From NCBI RefSeq assembly GCF_000019225.1, contig NC_010995.1, positions 1-64,000 on the forward strand: a DNA stretch of 64,000 nucleotides, in the 5' to 3' direction. A model generated the notes under the pieces. That model was not told the DNA's origin. It worked only from the letters and a program-made list of their open reading frames with translations, and did no database searches. Within the stretch, counting starts at the first letter, position 1; the number at the start of each line of letters is the position of its first letter. Below, piece by piece: positions 53,846 to 63,044 of this stretch. A program made the translations under genes and the position numbers. The stretch is from Cellvibrio japonicus Ueda107 (lineage in GTDB: Bacteria; Pseudomonadota; Gammaproteobacteria; Pseudomonadales; Cellvibrionaceae).

Positions 53846-54269
53846 GGTCTTTTCCACCGGGCCCACATCCTTCAGGCTCACAATAATAACTGTGTAAAAA
53901 ACTGTGAACCCTGAATCCAGGGGCGACTTCCCTGCATCAAAGCTGGTGAACTCGCCCGGTTTTCACTCCCCAACCTGAGCATCTGGTGTAGTTCGACAAG
54001 GGTGTAGTTGTTTGGCCAGGTGTTCACTTGCCCTTGGATTTGGCCCCTTTCTCCTGGCCAGGGATGGGGGTACTTGTCGACCAGAAAGTGACCTGGGTTT
54101 ATAGTGGTGAATCCGTTTCTCCCCCAGGGGTGTCAAAGTGGATAAATCGGACGGGTTGGAATGATAAATGTCATTACTCTGTAAACCAGAGTAAAAAAGC
54201 CAACAGAATGTCTAAAACCTTTTAAGCTGGTGTGCAGTATAACAATAGGCCACCACAAGGAATTCGCGC
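53846..54269. other. Intergenic region inside the ABC export cluster
   Basis: A 424-bp gap between the first permease pair and the ATPase gene. It contains a perfect inverted repeat at 54174-54194 (separate entry). The open frame 54028-54225 reads through this repeat and has no protein-like features. The gap probably holds the promoter for the ATPase-permease-adaptor operon. Confidence 0.5.
54174..54194. promoter_or_regulatory. Inverted repeat upstream of ABC ATPase gene
   Basis: TTACTCTG-N5-CAGAGTAA is a perfect 8-bp inverted repeat, 75 bp before the ATPase start, followed by an A-rich stretch. It overlaps a weaker repeat AATGA-N6-TCATT (54160-54175). It could be an operator for a regulator not encoded in the window, or an RNA hairpin. 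Confidence 0.5.
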
Positions 54270-55001
54270 ATGATCAAATTGCACAATATCCACAAGTACT
54301 ATCACTCCGGTGAACAGCCACTGCATGTGCTTAAGGGAATAGACCTCCATATTCGCCAAGGGGAGTTGGTGTCTATTATGGGCTCTTCCGGCTCGGGTAA
54401 ATCTACCCTGCTGAATATCCTCGGTATCCTCGACACCCATGACCAGGGTGATTATTTCCTCAACGGAGTGGAAATCAAAAACCTCAAGGAAAAAAAAGCA
54501 GCGCAGTTGCGCAATCAGCTTTTGGGTTTTGTGTTCCAGTCGTTTAATTTATTGCCTTTTAAAAATGCAACTGAAAATGTCGCCCTGCCTTTGTATTACC
54601 AGGGTGTGGGACGCAAAGAGCGCAACTACCGTGCCGAAAAATATCTGGACATGGTCGGTTTATCCCATCGCGCCACTCATATGCCTAATGAACTGTCCGG
54701 TGGACAAAAGCAGCGGGTTGCCATTGCCCGCGCCCTGGTGACACAACCCAAGGTCATTCTTGCCGACGAGCCCACAGGTGCCCTGGATAGCCAGACTACC
54801 CAGGAAATCATGGCGCTCATGAAAGAAGTACACTCGCTGGGTAATACCATTGTGATAGTGACCCACGAACAGGACATCGCCGATCAAACCCAGCGCCAGA
54901 TTGTCTTAAAAGATGGTTTGATTGTGCCGGCAAAAGAGATCCACGGCAGCCATGCTGAATCGCTGGATAACAATGATCGCGAAGAAGAGATCCTCGGATA
55001 A
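54270..55001 (+). CDS. MacB/LolD-type ABC transporter ATPase
   Basis: A 243-residue ATP-binding subunit. Walker A GSSGSGKS is at 38-45, the signature is LSGGQKQR, Walker B is VILADEPTGALD and the H-loop is VTHEQD. In MacB of E. coli the ATPase is fused to the permease; here it is separate, as in LolCDE-like and many peptide-export systems. It starts the second operon, 6 bp before the next permease, and is the only ATPase in the cluster, so it probably serves both permease pairs. Confidence 0.94.
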   Translation: MIKLHNIHKYYHSGEQPLHVLKGIDLHIRQGELVSIMGSSGSGKSTLLNILGILDTHDQGDYFLNGVEIKNLKEKKAAQLRNQLLGFVFQSFNLLPFKNATENVALPLYYQGVGRKERNYRAEKYLDMVGLSHRATHMPNELSGGQKQRVAIARALVTQPKVILADEPTGALDSQTTQEIMALMKEVHSLGNTIVIVTHEQDIADQTQRQIVLKDGLIVPAKEIHGSHAESLDNNDREEEILG

Positions 55002-55007
55002 AACGCT

Positions 55008-56243
55008 ATGGATAGCTTACAGGAAATCCTTTATACCCTGCGCCAGAATAAACTGCGCACCGCCTTGACGGCCTTCGGCGTTTTCTGGGGTATTTTTATG
55101 CTGGTGTTGCTGCTGGGCGCCGGACGCGGAATGCAAAACGGTATCTATGCCGATTTTGGTTCGGATGTGCTGGATTTTGTGGCGGTGTGGTCCGGTACCA
55201 CATCCGTGGCTTATCAGGGGCGAGGGCTGGGTCGCCAGATTAGTTTAACCCTGGATGATGTCGAGGCGTTGCAGCGGCAAATCAAGGGCATCAGGGTCAT
55301 TTCACCGGAAAGTATGCGCGGTGGTATTTCGGTTGTCTATGACACCAAAAGCGGTAACTTTCCTGTATACGGTGTACCGGACGATTACTTCAACGTAAAA
55401 GAATCGATTCCTTTCGAACAGGGTCGAAAAACCAACCAGCTGGATGAACAGCAAATCCGCAAGGTAGTAACCCTGGGGCGGACAGTATCCGAGCGTTTAT
55501 TTGGACCGGGCGTTAGCCCGGTCGGCAAAACGGTGCGGATTAATGATGTGGCCATGACGGTTGTCGGTGTGTTTTATGACAAAGGCAATCGCGGTCGCGA
55601 TTCAGAGCGTGTCTATATTCCTGCGTCCACCTTCCAGAAACTATTTGGCTCCGGTCATTTTATCGGCTCTATCTGGCTGCGTCCGCAAGCCGGGGTCGAC
55701 AGTTTTGCCTTCGAACAACAAGTGGTTGAATTACTCAAGCGCCGCCACCAGGTGTCACCTGATGATCGCCGCGCAATTCGCTCATTCAACATGGCAGAGC
55801 CGGCGGCGCGGGTAAATGGGCTTTTTATCGGCATCAACGGATTTATCTGGTTTGTGGGGTTGGGGACCCTGATGGCAGGTATTGTGGGCGTGAGCAATAT
55901 CATGATTATCACCGTCAAGGAGCGCACCCGCGAGATTGGCATTCGCAAGGCCTTGGGGGCAACGCCTTTCAGTATTATCAGCACGCTGCTGTTTGAGTCG
56001 ATTATGGTGACCGGTATTGCCGGTTATGCCGGATTGGTAGTGGGCGTTGGATTAATTGAATTGATTGCCTATGGCCTCAACAGTGTCGGGGCACAGATGC
56101 CTTTTTTCAAAAATCCGGAAATTGATTTCCAGGTCGCTTTTACGGCGGTGGTATTGCTGGTGATCGTGGGGGCTCTGGCAGGGCTGATGCCAGCCTTGCG
56201 TGCTGCGAAAATTATGCCGATTGAAGCCATGCGAGCGGATTGA
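55008..56243 (+). CDS. MacB/FtsX-type ABC permease, pair 2 type A
   Basis: A 411-residue permease, strongly similar over its whole length to the gene at 51333 (same start MDSLQEILYTLR.NKLRT, same end IMPIEAMRA). It has the MacB_PCD periplasmic domain and FtsX domain with REIGIRKALGATP. It lies 6 bp after the ATPase gene. Confidence 0.92.
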   Translation: MDSLQEILYTLRQNKLRTALTAFGVFWGIFMLVLLLGAGRGMQNGIYADFGSDVLDFVAVWSGTTSVAYQGRGLGRQISLTLDDVEALQRQIKGIRVISPESMRGGISVVYDTKSGNFPVYGVPDDYFNVKESIPFEQGRKTNQLDEQQIRKVVTLGRTVSERLFGPGVSPVGKTVRINDVAMTVVGVFYDKGNRGRDSERVYIPASTFQKLFGSGHFIGSIWLRPQAGVDSFAFEQQVVELLKRRHQVSPDDRRAIRSFNMAEPAARVNGLFIGINGFIWFVGLGTLMAGIVGVSNIMIITVKERTREIGIRKALGATPFSIISTLLFESIMVTGIAGYAGLVVGVGLIELIAYGLNSVGAQMPFFKNPEIDFQVAFTAVVLLVIVGALAGLMPALRAAKIMPIEAMRAD

Positions 56244-56245
56244 TC

Positions 56246-57511
56246 ATGATTATCGATACTCAGAAATGGCAGGAGATTTTTACCACACTCGGCCAGCATA
56301 AATTGCGTACAGCGCTCACCGCATTTGGTGTCTTTTGGGGCATTTTTATGCTCACAGTATTGCTCGGTGCGGGTAAGGGATTGGAAAACGGTATCGAAGA
56401 TGGGTTTCCCCGTGTGCCTAATATTGTGTGGCTCTGGGTGCAGGGAACAACCCAGGTTGCTTATAAGGGTATGCCACTGGGGCGGCAAATTACTCTGAAA
56501 CCGGAAGATGTCACGGCGATTGAACAGAATGTGCCGAGTGTAGGTTACATCCGCGGCCAGAACTCCGTAGGTATCTGGAGTGGCTCGCCACCCTATACAA
56601 CCTACAAGGATAAAAATGGCACCTTCTATGTGCAGGGCACCCATGCAGGCATGGACAATATCCATTCGCTGAAAATCGTTGAAGGCCGCAGTGTTAATGA
56701 CATAGATGACCGCGAAAAGCGCAAGGTCGCCATCATAGGTACGGCGGTAAGGAATCAATTATTCAATGCCGATGAAAATCCCATTGGCAAGGATATTACG
56801 ATTTCGGGCATCAGCTTTATGGTGATTGGCGTTTTCAAATCCCTGGCCAGCGGTGACGAGCAACAGGAACAGGAAAAAATCTATATCCCCAACGATACCC
56901 TGCGCTATGCCTTTAACCAGGTTGGCTGGATTGGCAGTTTTATTGTGATACCCAAACCGGGATTGCATGCGCGTATTGCCGAGCAGGATGTCAAGCGTTA
57001 CCTGTCCGAGGTTAAACATGTCTCGCCCGATGATTATGGCGTATTCGGCAGTTTTAACCTGCAAAACGAGTACGACAAAATCCAGGGATTATTTGGCGGT
57101 ATTGCGGCATTCAGTTGGCTGGTGGCTATAGGAACCATCATGGCCGGTGCAATTGGTGTCGGTAATATTATGCTTATTGTGGTGAAAGAGCGCACCCGCG
57201 AAATTGGTTTGCGCAAAGCCCTGGGCGCAACACCATCGTCAATTACCGGAATGATTGTGCAGGAATCCATTTTTATTACCACAGTAGCTGGCTACATGGG
57301 GTTGGTCATTGGCGTCTTATTGCTGGAAGGCATCGGCAAGCTGCTGGATGCAGCGGGTGGCCAGGCAGGATTTTTTGGCAAGCCGGAAGTGGATTTTGCC
57401 ACCGCCCTGAGTGCGTTGGTCGTGCTGGTTGTTTCCGGTTTGCTGGCGTCGCTGCTACCCGCTGCCAAAGCGGCCAGTGTTAATCCCATTGTCGCCCTGC
57501 AAGATGAATAA
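56246..57511 (+). CDS. MacB/FtsX-type ABC permease, pair 2 type B
   Basis: A 421-residue permease starting MIIDTQKWQEIFTTLG; the alignment with the type B gene at 52577 supports ATG 56246 rather than the TTG two codons upstream. Same architecture and same C-terminus (AKAASVNPIVALQDE) as its paralogue. It starts 2 bp after the type A stop. Confidence 0.92.
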   Translation: MIIDTQKWQEIFTTLGQHKLRTALTAFGVFWGIFMLTVLLGAGKGLENGIEDGFPRVPNIVWLWVQGTTQVAYKGMPLGRQITLKPEDVTAIEQNVPSVGYIRGQNSVGIWSGSPPYTTYKDKNGTFYVQGTHAGMDNIHSLKIVEGRSVNDIDDREKRKVAIIGTAVRNQLFNADENPIGKDITISGISFMVIGVFKSLASGDEQQEQEKIYIPNDTLRYAFNQVGWIGSFIVIPKPGLHARIAEQDVKRYLSEVKHVSPDDYGVFGSFNLQNEYDKIQGLFGGIAAFSWLVAIGTIMAGAIGVGNIMLIVVKERTREIGLRKALGATPSSITGMIVQESIFITTVAGYMGLVIGVLLLEGIGKLLDAAGGQAGFFGKPEVDFATALSALVVLVVSGLLASLLPAAKAASVNPIVALQDE

Positions 57512-57562
57512 CCCCTGTTCCCTAACTAATAATCTATCCTCTGTTACAGAAAGAAGGACACC

Positions 57563-58636
57563 ATGAAAAAGTTTATCGGATTTGCCATCCTGGGTTTGAT
57601 TGCGGTTGTGTTTATCGGCACGGCTGTATTCCTGTACAACAAATCCCAGGCTAAACCGGTTGTCTATGAGTCGGACGCCACCTTTAAAAGTACCATCATT
57701 AAAAAGACAGTGGCGGTGGGTAAAGTGATTCCACGCCGCGAAGTGGAAATTAAATCCCAGGTATCCGGTGTGGTTGAGCAACTTTATGTTGTCGCTGGCC
57801 AGACAGTGAAAAAAGGCGAGATCATTGCCAAGATTACCCTGGCTCCCAATATGATCCAGCTCAACCAGGCCGAGTCCCAACTGGAACAGGCCCGGATCAA
57901 TTTGCAAAACGCTACAACCGAGTTCGAGCGCCAGAAAAAACTCTTTACCCAAAAACTGGTTTCACAATCCGAGTACAACAAATTCCTGTTGCAATACGAT
58001 TTGCAGCGTGAAGCCGTAACGGCAGCAGAGAACAATGTGCTCTTGCTTAAACAGGGCGCAACCAAAAAATCGGACAAGGTGTCCAACCTGATTCCGGCAA
58101 CAGTGACCGGTATGGTGCTGGATCTGCCCTATAAGGAAGGTGCGTTTATTGTAGAAACCAGCTCCTTTGGCGCGGGTACAACCATTGCCACCCTGGCCGA
58201 CATGAACGATATGATTTTTGAAGGTATGGTGGATGAATCAGAAGTGGGCAAAATCCGCGAGGGGATGGAGCTTGTGTTGGATGTGGGCGCCCTGGAAGGC
58301 GATCCTTTTACTGCCAAACTCGAATATATTTCACCCAAGGGCGTGACCGATCAGGGAACTATTAAATTCCAGATCCGTGCGGCAGTGACGCTCAATGATC
58401 GTTTATTTTTACGTGCCAACTACAGCGCGAATGCGGATATAGTGCTGGACAAGCGCGAGAATGTGCTGGCGATTAATGAAGGTAATCTGAGCGTGGAAGA
58501 GAAGGGACATTTTGTGGAAATCGAAACAGGTCCACAGAAGTTTGAAAAGCGCGCGGTGAAAACCGGCTTGTCAGACGGTATCAACATCGAGATCGTGGAA
58601 GGCTTGAAAGAGGGTGACAAGATCAAGCGACGCTAA
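57563..58636 (+). CDS. MacA/HlyD-type periplasmic adaptor
   Basis: A 357-residue membrane-fusion protein with an N-terminal membrane anchor (about 4-25), a biotinyl-lipoyl-like segment (EIKSQVSGVVEQLYVVAGQTVKKGEII), a coiled-coil hairpin (about 92-160) and beta-barrel domain (about 200-290). GAAAGAAGGA precedes ATG 57563. It links the inner-membrane ABC complex to an outer-membrane channel such as TolC, which is not encoded here. It ends the operon. Confidence 0.93.
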   Translation: MKKFIGFAILGLIAVVFIGTAVFLYNKSQAKPVVYESDATFKSTIIKKTVAVGKVIPRREVEIKSQVSGVVEQLYVVAGQTVKKGEIIAKITLAPNMIQLNQAESQLEQARINLQNATTEFERQKKLFTQKLVSQSEYNKFLLQYDLQREAVTAAENNVLLLKQGATKKSDKVSNLIPATVTGMVLDLPYKEGAFIVETSSFGAGTTIATLADMNDMIFEGMVDESEVGKIREGMELVLDVGALEGDPFTAKLEYISPKGVTDQGTIKFQIRAAVTLNDRLFLRANYSANADIVLDKRENVLAINEGNLSVEEKGHFVEIETGPQKFEKRAVKTGLSDGINIEIVEGLKEGDKIKRR

Positions 58637-58653
58637 TCCAGGGTTTGAAATCG

Positions 58654-58688
58654 TGTGGGCCACAGCAGCTATCCTGTTGTGGCCCACA
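58654..58688. terminator. Strong hairpin between convergent genes
   Basis: TGTGGGCCACA (58654-58664) pairs perfectly with TGTGGCCCACA (58678-58688) around a 13-base loop, between the adaptor gene and the convergent lipoprotein gene. No U tract follows on either strand, so it may act as a transcript end-protecting hairpin or weak terminator. Confidence 0.55.
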
Positions 58689-58695
58689 AAAATCA

Positions 58696-59415
58696 CTAGC
58701 GTTTAGTTGCCACCACTTTAGCGCTCAGATAATAAATGGTGGTGGTGGCCTCAAAACCGGAATCTGTGCCAAATAGAATCCACACTGAACCGTCGGTAGC
58801 AGAATAGGCAGAAAAACTGCCTTTGGTATTGCGCAAGGTTTTTTTCAGGTAGCTATCATTATTGACTTCACAGTCGCGGCTATTGGCAAAATCCCCTAAC
58901 ACTATGGCATCGCTGCCACCAATACTTTGGTTGCCCTTGTCGATATTCATCAGGTACCAGCCGCTGCCATTATTTTCTGCCTTGGGTTCGGTTTTGCTGG
59001 CACCGGCCTTAAGGGTGACTCCTTCACCTGGCGCACCGCCAACACCCAGGCAACCTTTCTTGGCATTGCTGCCAATATTGAGTTCAAATTCAAAATCGTA
59101 ACGGGTATTGGGCTCCAGGCCGTGAACCCGCTTGGTGATAAACATAAACAGATCATCGCTGTGGTTATTGCCGCTGATGCGAAAACCCTTACGATTGGTT
59201 CCCAACTCACTGGGCAGCATGGTATGGCTGGCGCTGAGTTCGTAAAAGGTTTCCTGCCCGACCGGGTAATCGGCAAAGCCGGATTTCCAGTCGTTGATGC
59301 CCTGGTTGAAATCGATTTCCAGGGTTTTGGTATTCGGGTCCGGGTTGACGATGACATCGCTGCCGCAACCGGTCAGGATGAAGAGCGTGGTCAGGGTTGT
59401 TATCAGGGCTTTCAT
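58696..59415 (-). CDS. Lipoprotein of unknown function
   Basis: A 239-residue lipoprotein with signal peptide and lipobox LTGC (Cys17). The mature part looks like an all-beta jelly-roll (IDFNQGINDWKSGFADYP, YDFEFELNIGSNAKKGCLGVGGAPGEGVTLKAG), similar in feel to galactose-binding-like domains. GGAGCC lies just upstream of the ATG. No specific family was recognised. It is likely anchored in the outer membrane; possible glycan binding is speculation. Confidence 0.75.
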   Translation of the reverse strand: MKALITTLTTLFILTGCGSDVIVNPDPNTKTLEIDFNQGINDWKSGFADYPVGQETFYELSASHTMLPSELGTNRKGFRISGNNHSDDLFMFITKRVHGLEPNTRYDFEFELNIGSNAKKGCLGVGGAPGEGVTLKAGASKTEPKAENNGSGWYLMNIDKGNQSIGGSDAIVLGDFANSRDCEVNNDSYLKKTLRNTKGSFSAYSATDGSVWILFGTDSGFEATTTIYYLSAKVVATKR

Positions 59416-59650
59416 AAAGGCTCCTTGTGATCAGTAGTATCCACACCGGGGTGTAGTGGTGGCATAGATGCTAGGCTGATATTCCCCGAACCTTCTGTCA
59501 GTGATTTGAAAGCCATTGTAATTATTTGTAGGCTGAGCCGGGCGACTACAAAAGATTACAACGCCATAGGCTATTTACTGGTACAAGTATGTTGAGTCAT
59601 CCTGTTTGCCTTATCGGTTACCTATTCTTATCCCTGTTGAAATCACCACC

Positions 59651-60580
59651 ATGAGCCGCCTGTTGCGATTTTCCTCTTCCCTTCCGGCATTGCTGGCGCT
59701 GGTATTGTTGCAGCCTGCCATGGCGGCATCGGACTGCGTGCCGGACGAGGAAGCCTGTGTAGAAGTCGGGCGCTGGCAGTTGGGCTTGGGAATTGGTTTG
59801 GGGGTGCGCACCAATCCCTTGGAAGATGGCGATGATATTCCGCTGGTGTTACTACCGATGGTGAGTTATACCGGCGAGCGCTTCTTTATCGATAACCTGG
59901 ATTTTGGCTATACCCTGTGGGAAAGCGATACACAGCAACTGAATTTGCTGCTGACGCCCAGCTATGACCAGGTGTTTTTCGAACGTTGGGACCCGGTCAA
60001 TTTTGTCCTCGAATCCCCGGGACTTGGTACAGCATTGAATGGTGGCGGCAAGAATTCGTCTGACCCGAAAGAGCCTTACCCGCTTATCGATCCCGGTGTG
60101 AGCGGTTCCGGCGATTTTGAAGGGCCGGAAAGTCTGCAGCGAAAATTGCCAAAGCGCCATATGTCTGGCCTGGCTGGACTGGAGTACCATTTTCGCCTGG
60201 GAGGTTATGGCCTGCACCTGCATTGGCTAAAGGATGTCACTGATATCCACCAGGGGGAAGAGCGGCGCCTGGCCCTTAGCCGTGCGTGGCAGGCAGGCAA
60301 CCATGACCTCGCCCTGTCGGCTGGTGCGGTCTGGCAAGATGCAACGCTCACCAACTACTACTATGGTGTTCCCCAGGGCGATGCCTATTGGGCCTCCTAC
60401 GAGGCAGGTAATGCCCTGTCTACCCAAGTGCGTTTTGATTGGAATTACCGGCTCAGCAAACACTGGGATTTGCGTGCATTGCTTAGCTATCGTCGCTTGC
60501 CTGAAGAGATTACCGCTAGCCCATTGGTACGCTCGGATAAGGTGGTGACGGCCTTTATCGGAGGGGTATACCATTTTTGA
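59651..60580 (+). CDS. MipA/OmpV-family outer-membrane protein
   Basis: A 309-residue outer-membrane beta-barrel protein. ATG 59651 gives a signal peptide (about 1-25, ending AMA); an in-frame start at 59606 would precede it with 15 unlikely residues. The family shows as GLGIGLGVRTNPL, DIPLVLLPMVSYTGERFFIDNLDFGYTL and the C-terminal FIGGVYHF with terminal Phe. MipA/OmpV proteins are thought to scaffold murein enzymes or act as porin-like sensors. It heads an operon with a DUF3019 gene and a two-component system. Confidence 0.88.
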   Translation: MSRLLRFSSSLPALLALVLLQPAMAASDCVPDEEACVEVGRWQLGLGIGLGVRTNPLEDGDDIPLVLLPMVSYTGERFFIDNLDFGYTLWESDTQQLNLLLTPSYDQVFFERWDPVNFVLESPGLGTALNGGGKNSSDPKEPYPLIDPGVSGSGDFEGPESLQRKLPKRHMSGLAGLEYHFRLGGYGLHLHWLKDVTDIHQGEERRLALSRAWQAGNHDLALSAGAVWQDATLTNYYYGVPQGDAYWASYEAGNALSTQVRFDWNYRLSKHWDLRALLSYRRLPEEITASPLVRSDKVVTAFIGGVYHF

Positions 60581-60602
60581 GGGATGCGTTTGCCACAAGG
60601 CC

Positions 60603-60992
60603 ATCAGAATAAGCTCGTTATGGATACTCGCCAGCACTCCTCTTCTCACTCCAGCGTGGGCGGATGTTCCCTTGCTGGAGTTTTCTATCAAGCCGCGTCT
60701 GTGCGTGCTAAGCGCTGGTGAAGAAGTCTGCCGCGACACTCTGGAGGTGCGGTGGAGCGCAGATCGCGCCCGTTCGCTCTGTCTGTATCGCGCAGACGAT
60801 GATCAACCGCTACGCTGTTGGGAGCAGGCCACCAAAGGCAGTTTCAATTTCGAGTTATCTGCCCGCGCTACCACCCGTTTCCAGTTGCGTGAACAGGGTG
60901 CGGGTGAGCCCTTGGGCCAGCAGGATTTTCGTGTGGTCCATGAAGAGCGCAAGTACCGCCATCCCCGGCGCAACCCCTGGAGTTTCTTCTGA
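60603..60992 (+). CDS. DUF3019 protein; start codon uncertain
   Basis: The DUF3019 domain runs from about 60680 (FSIKPRLCVLSAGEEVCRD) to 60992, with four conserved-looking Cys. The first usable canonical start is TTG 60672 (106 residues), which leaves no signal peptide. But the same frame upstream, 60603-60671, encodes a convincing signal sequence (IRISSLWILASTPLLTPAWA) with no ATG, GTG or TTG ahead of it. Either a rare start (ATC, ATA or ATT) is used or a frameshift separates it from ATG 60584, which lies behind GAGGG. DUF3019 genes commonly sit between mipA and a two-component system, as here. Confidence 0.7.
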   Translation: MRISSLWILASTPLLTPAWADVPLLEFSIKPRLCVLSAGEEVCRDTLEVRWSADRARSLCLYRADDDQPLRCWEQATKGSFNFELSARATTRFQLREQGAGEPLGQQDFRVVHEERKYRHPRRNPWSFF

Positions 60993-61016
60993 CCTTTTCC
61001 AGACAGGTTTTCCCTT

Positions 61017-61715
61017 ATGCTGCATCGCAATATTCTCCTGGTTGAAGACGATCGTCGCCTGGCGCAGCTGGTCAGTGACTTCCTGACCGCGAACGATTTC
61101 CGCGTCGACGTGGAAGAAAACGGCAACCGCGTCCTGCGCCAGGTACAAAATCTCAACCCGTCCCTGGTGATCCTTGACCTGATGTTGCCGGGCAAAGATG
61201 GCCTGACCCTGTGCAAGGAGCTTCGCCCCCAGTACAAGGGGCCCATCCTGATGCTGACCGCGCGCGATTCGGACCTGGATCAGGTACTGGGGCTTGAATA
61301 CGGCGCCGATGATTACGTCATCAAGCCAGCAGAGCCCCGGGTTTTATTGGCGCGTATCCGGGCATTGCTGCGACGTTATTACCAGAGCGATGAAAACACC
61401 CTGGCCAATATCAACTTTGGACAACTGCACATCCAGCCATCCCTGCGCAAAGTCACCCTGGCGACAGAGGAAGTTCACCTGTCCAGCCATGAATTTGATT
61501 TGCTGCTCACGTTAGCGGCTTCGGCGGGCAATATTCTCAGCCGGGACTTCCTGTTCCAGCAGATTTACAACCGCGAATACGATGGATTGGACAGGACCAT
61601 CGATGTGCGTATTTCCCAACTGCGCAAAAAGCTCCAGGACGATCCCAATAACCCAACCAGGATCAAAACCATCTGGGGCAAGGGGTACCTGTTTATCGCT
61701 GATGCCTGGAATTAG
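61017..61715 (+). CDS. OmpR/RstA-family response regulator
   Basis: A 232-residue DNA-binding regulator. The receiver domain has the acidic pocket (VEDD), phosphorylation site Asp54 in ILDLMLPGKDG, the switch Thr in MLTAR and Lys in VIKPAEP. The C-terminal winged helix (about 135-230) is of OmpR type (LSSHEFDLLLTLA, TIDVRISQLRKKL, RIKTIWGKGYLF). It is followed 9 bp later by its kinase and probably controls mipA. Confidence 0.94.
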   Translation: MLHRNILLVEDDRRLAQLVSDFLTANDFRVDVEENGNRVLRQVQNLNPSLVILDLMLPGKDGLTLCKELRPQYKGPILMLTARDSDLDQVLGLEYGADDYVIKPAEPRVLLARIRALLRRYYQSDENTLANINFGQLHIQPSLRKVTLATEEVHLSSHEFDLLLTLAASAGNILSRDFLFQQIYNREYDGLDRTIDVRISQLRKKLQDDPNNPTRIKTIWGKGYLFIADAWN

Positions 61716-61724
61716 GGCAGGGCA

Positions 61725-63020
61725 ATGAATAGGGCTTTTGTCTCCCTCTACCTGTTTATCGTGGCATCGGTCATTGGATTAGGTTGGGCGTTGAATCAAC
61801 TCTGGGAGGGCCTGGTACCCGAGGCCAGTGTCAGTGCAGAGGTAAAAGGGCTTTTTATCAGCCTGGAACAAAGCCTGGTAGGGGGCGTGCCGCTCACCCA
61901 TGTGCAGGCGGCCATGGCACAGCAGGGGGTGGAGTTGCAGCTGATACCCCTGGATGAACTGGCTAATTCGGCGGCGTTGGAGCAATTACAAGCCGGTGGG
62001 ATTATCAGCGCAAGCGACAGTGAACAGTTCCATTACTACAAACTGGGTGCGGATGGCCACCAGGTTATCCTCCTCAGCCTGCCGCCATTGGCGGGACAGG
62101 GGGAACTGGTTTACCGTGTGCTGTTATGTGTTTTTTATGCAGGCCTGGCGCTGGCGATTTTTCTGTGGGTGTGGCCGCTCTCGCGCGATGCCCGAAAACT
62201 GGAAGCGCAAACCCGGATGCTGGGGCCGGATGGACTACCTGAAGACCTGCGCATAGCCCCTGCATCTACGCTCTATCCCCTGGCCAGGGCGTTTAACCAG
62301 ATGGCGCGACGACTGCGCGACCTGCTTGCCTCCCACCGTGAAATGACCAATGCCGTCTCCCACGAGCTGCGCACGCCTCTGGCGCGGATGAAATTCGCCC
62401 TGGCGATGCTGGAATCCCAACCCCTTGATGAAAAAAGCCAGCGCCAATGCCGCAACATTGCTACCGATGTAGCCGAGATGGAATCCCTGATCAGCACATT
62501 ATTGATGTACGCCGGGTTTGAGCGTTACAGCCAGCAATTGCAAATATCCACCGGGCAGATGAGTGACCTGCTCGAAGAATTGAAACAGCGCTTTGCCCAC
62601 AACAACCAGCGCCAGCTCACACTGGAATTGATCTATACCGGTATGGACCAATACTGCCAATGTGAATGGAAACTCATTGAAACCGCGCTGCAAAATGCCA
62701 TAGGCAATGCAAGCCGCTATGCGCGCTCGCGTATACGGATTGAATGGCAGCCTGGTACTACCCACAATTGCCTCGCTATTGAAGACGATGGGCCGGGGAT
62801 TCCTGAACAGGAGCGGGCACGGGTTTTCGGTTCATTTGTACGCCTCTACGAAGGCCAGGTTGCGCCCGGAGAAAACACCAGTGGTTTTGGCCTGGGCCTG
62901 GCGATTATCCAGCGAGTCCTTGAGTGGCACGGCGGACATGCCATCTTCACCGAACCCGGGCATTTGGGCGGAGCCCGATTGGAGTTACATTGGCCTCGCC
63001 CAGAGAGCACATCCTTATAA
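61725..63020 (+). CDS. RstB-like sensor histidine kinase
   Basis: A 431-residue membrane kinase with two membrane helices (about 5-25 and 133-155) bracketing a periplasmic sensor region of about 110 residues, a HAMP linker and the HisKA domain with the H box NAVSHELRTPLARMKF (His about 210). The ATPase domain shows N box NAIGNASRYA, G1 EDDGPGIP and G2 GFGLGLAI. It pairs with the response regulator just upstream. The signal is unknown, though linkage to MipA and DUF3019 suggests an envelope cue. Confidence 0.94.
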   Translation: MNRAFVSLYLFIVASVIGLGWALNQLWEGLVPEASVSAEVKGLFISLEQSLVGGVPLTHVQAAMAQQGVELQLIPLDELANSAALEQLQAGGIISASDSEQFHYYKLGADGHQVILLSLPPLAGQGELVYRVLLCVFYAGLALAIFLWVWPLSRDARKLEAQTRMLGPDGLPEDLRIAPASTLYPLARAFNQMARRLRDLLASHREMTNAVSHELRTPLARMKFALAMLESQPLDEKSQRQCRNIATDVAEMESLISTLLMYAGFERYSQQLQISTGQMSDLLEELKQRFAHNNQRQLTLELIYTGMDQYCQCEWKLIETALQNAIGNASRYARSRIRIEWQPGTTHNCLAIEDDGPGIPEQERARVFGSFVRLYEGQVAPGENTSGFGLGLAIIQRVLEWHGGHAIFTEPGHLGGARLELHWPRPESTSL

Positions 63021-63044
63021 AAGTGTTTCTTATGGAAACACTTT
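63020..63044 (+). terminator. Hairpin at the end of the mipA-kinase operon
   Basis: AAAGTGTTTC (63020-63029) pairs perfectly with GAAACACTTT (63035-63044) around a 5-base loop. It begins in the kinase stop codon. The stem ends in three Ts, so it may terminate transcription. Confidence 0.6.

Noticed and set aside
54028..54225. Possible 65-aa gene in the ABC cluster gap
   Set aside because: Reads through a perfect inverted repeat, lacks a ribosome binding site and has no protein-like pattern.
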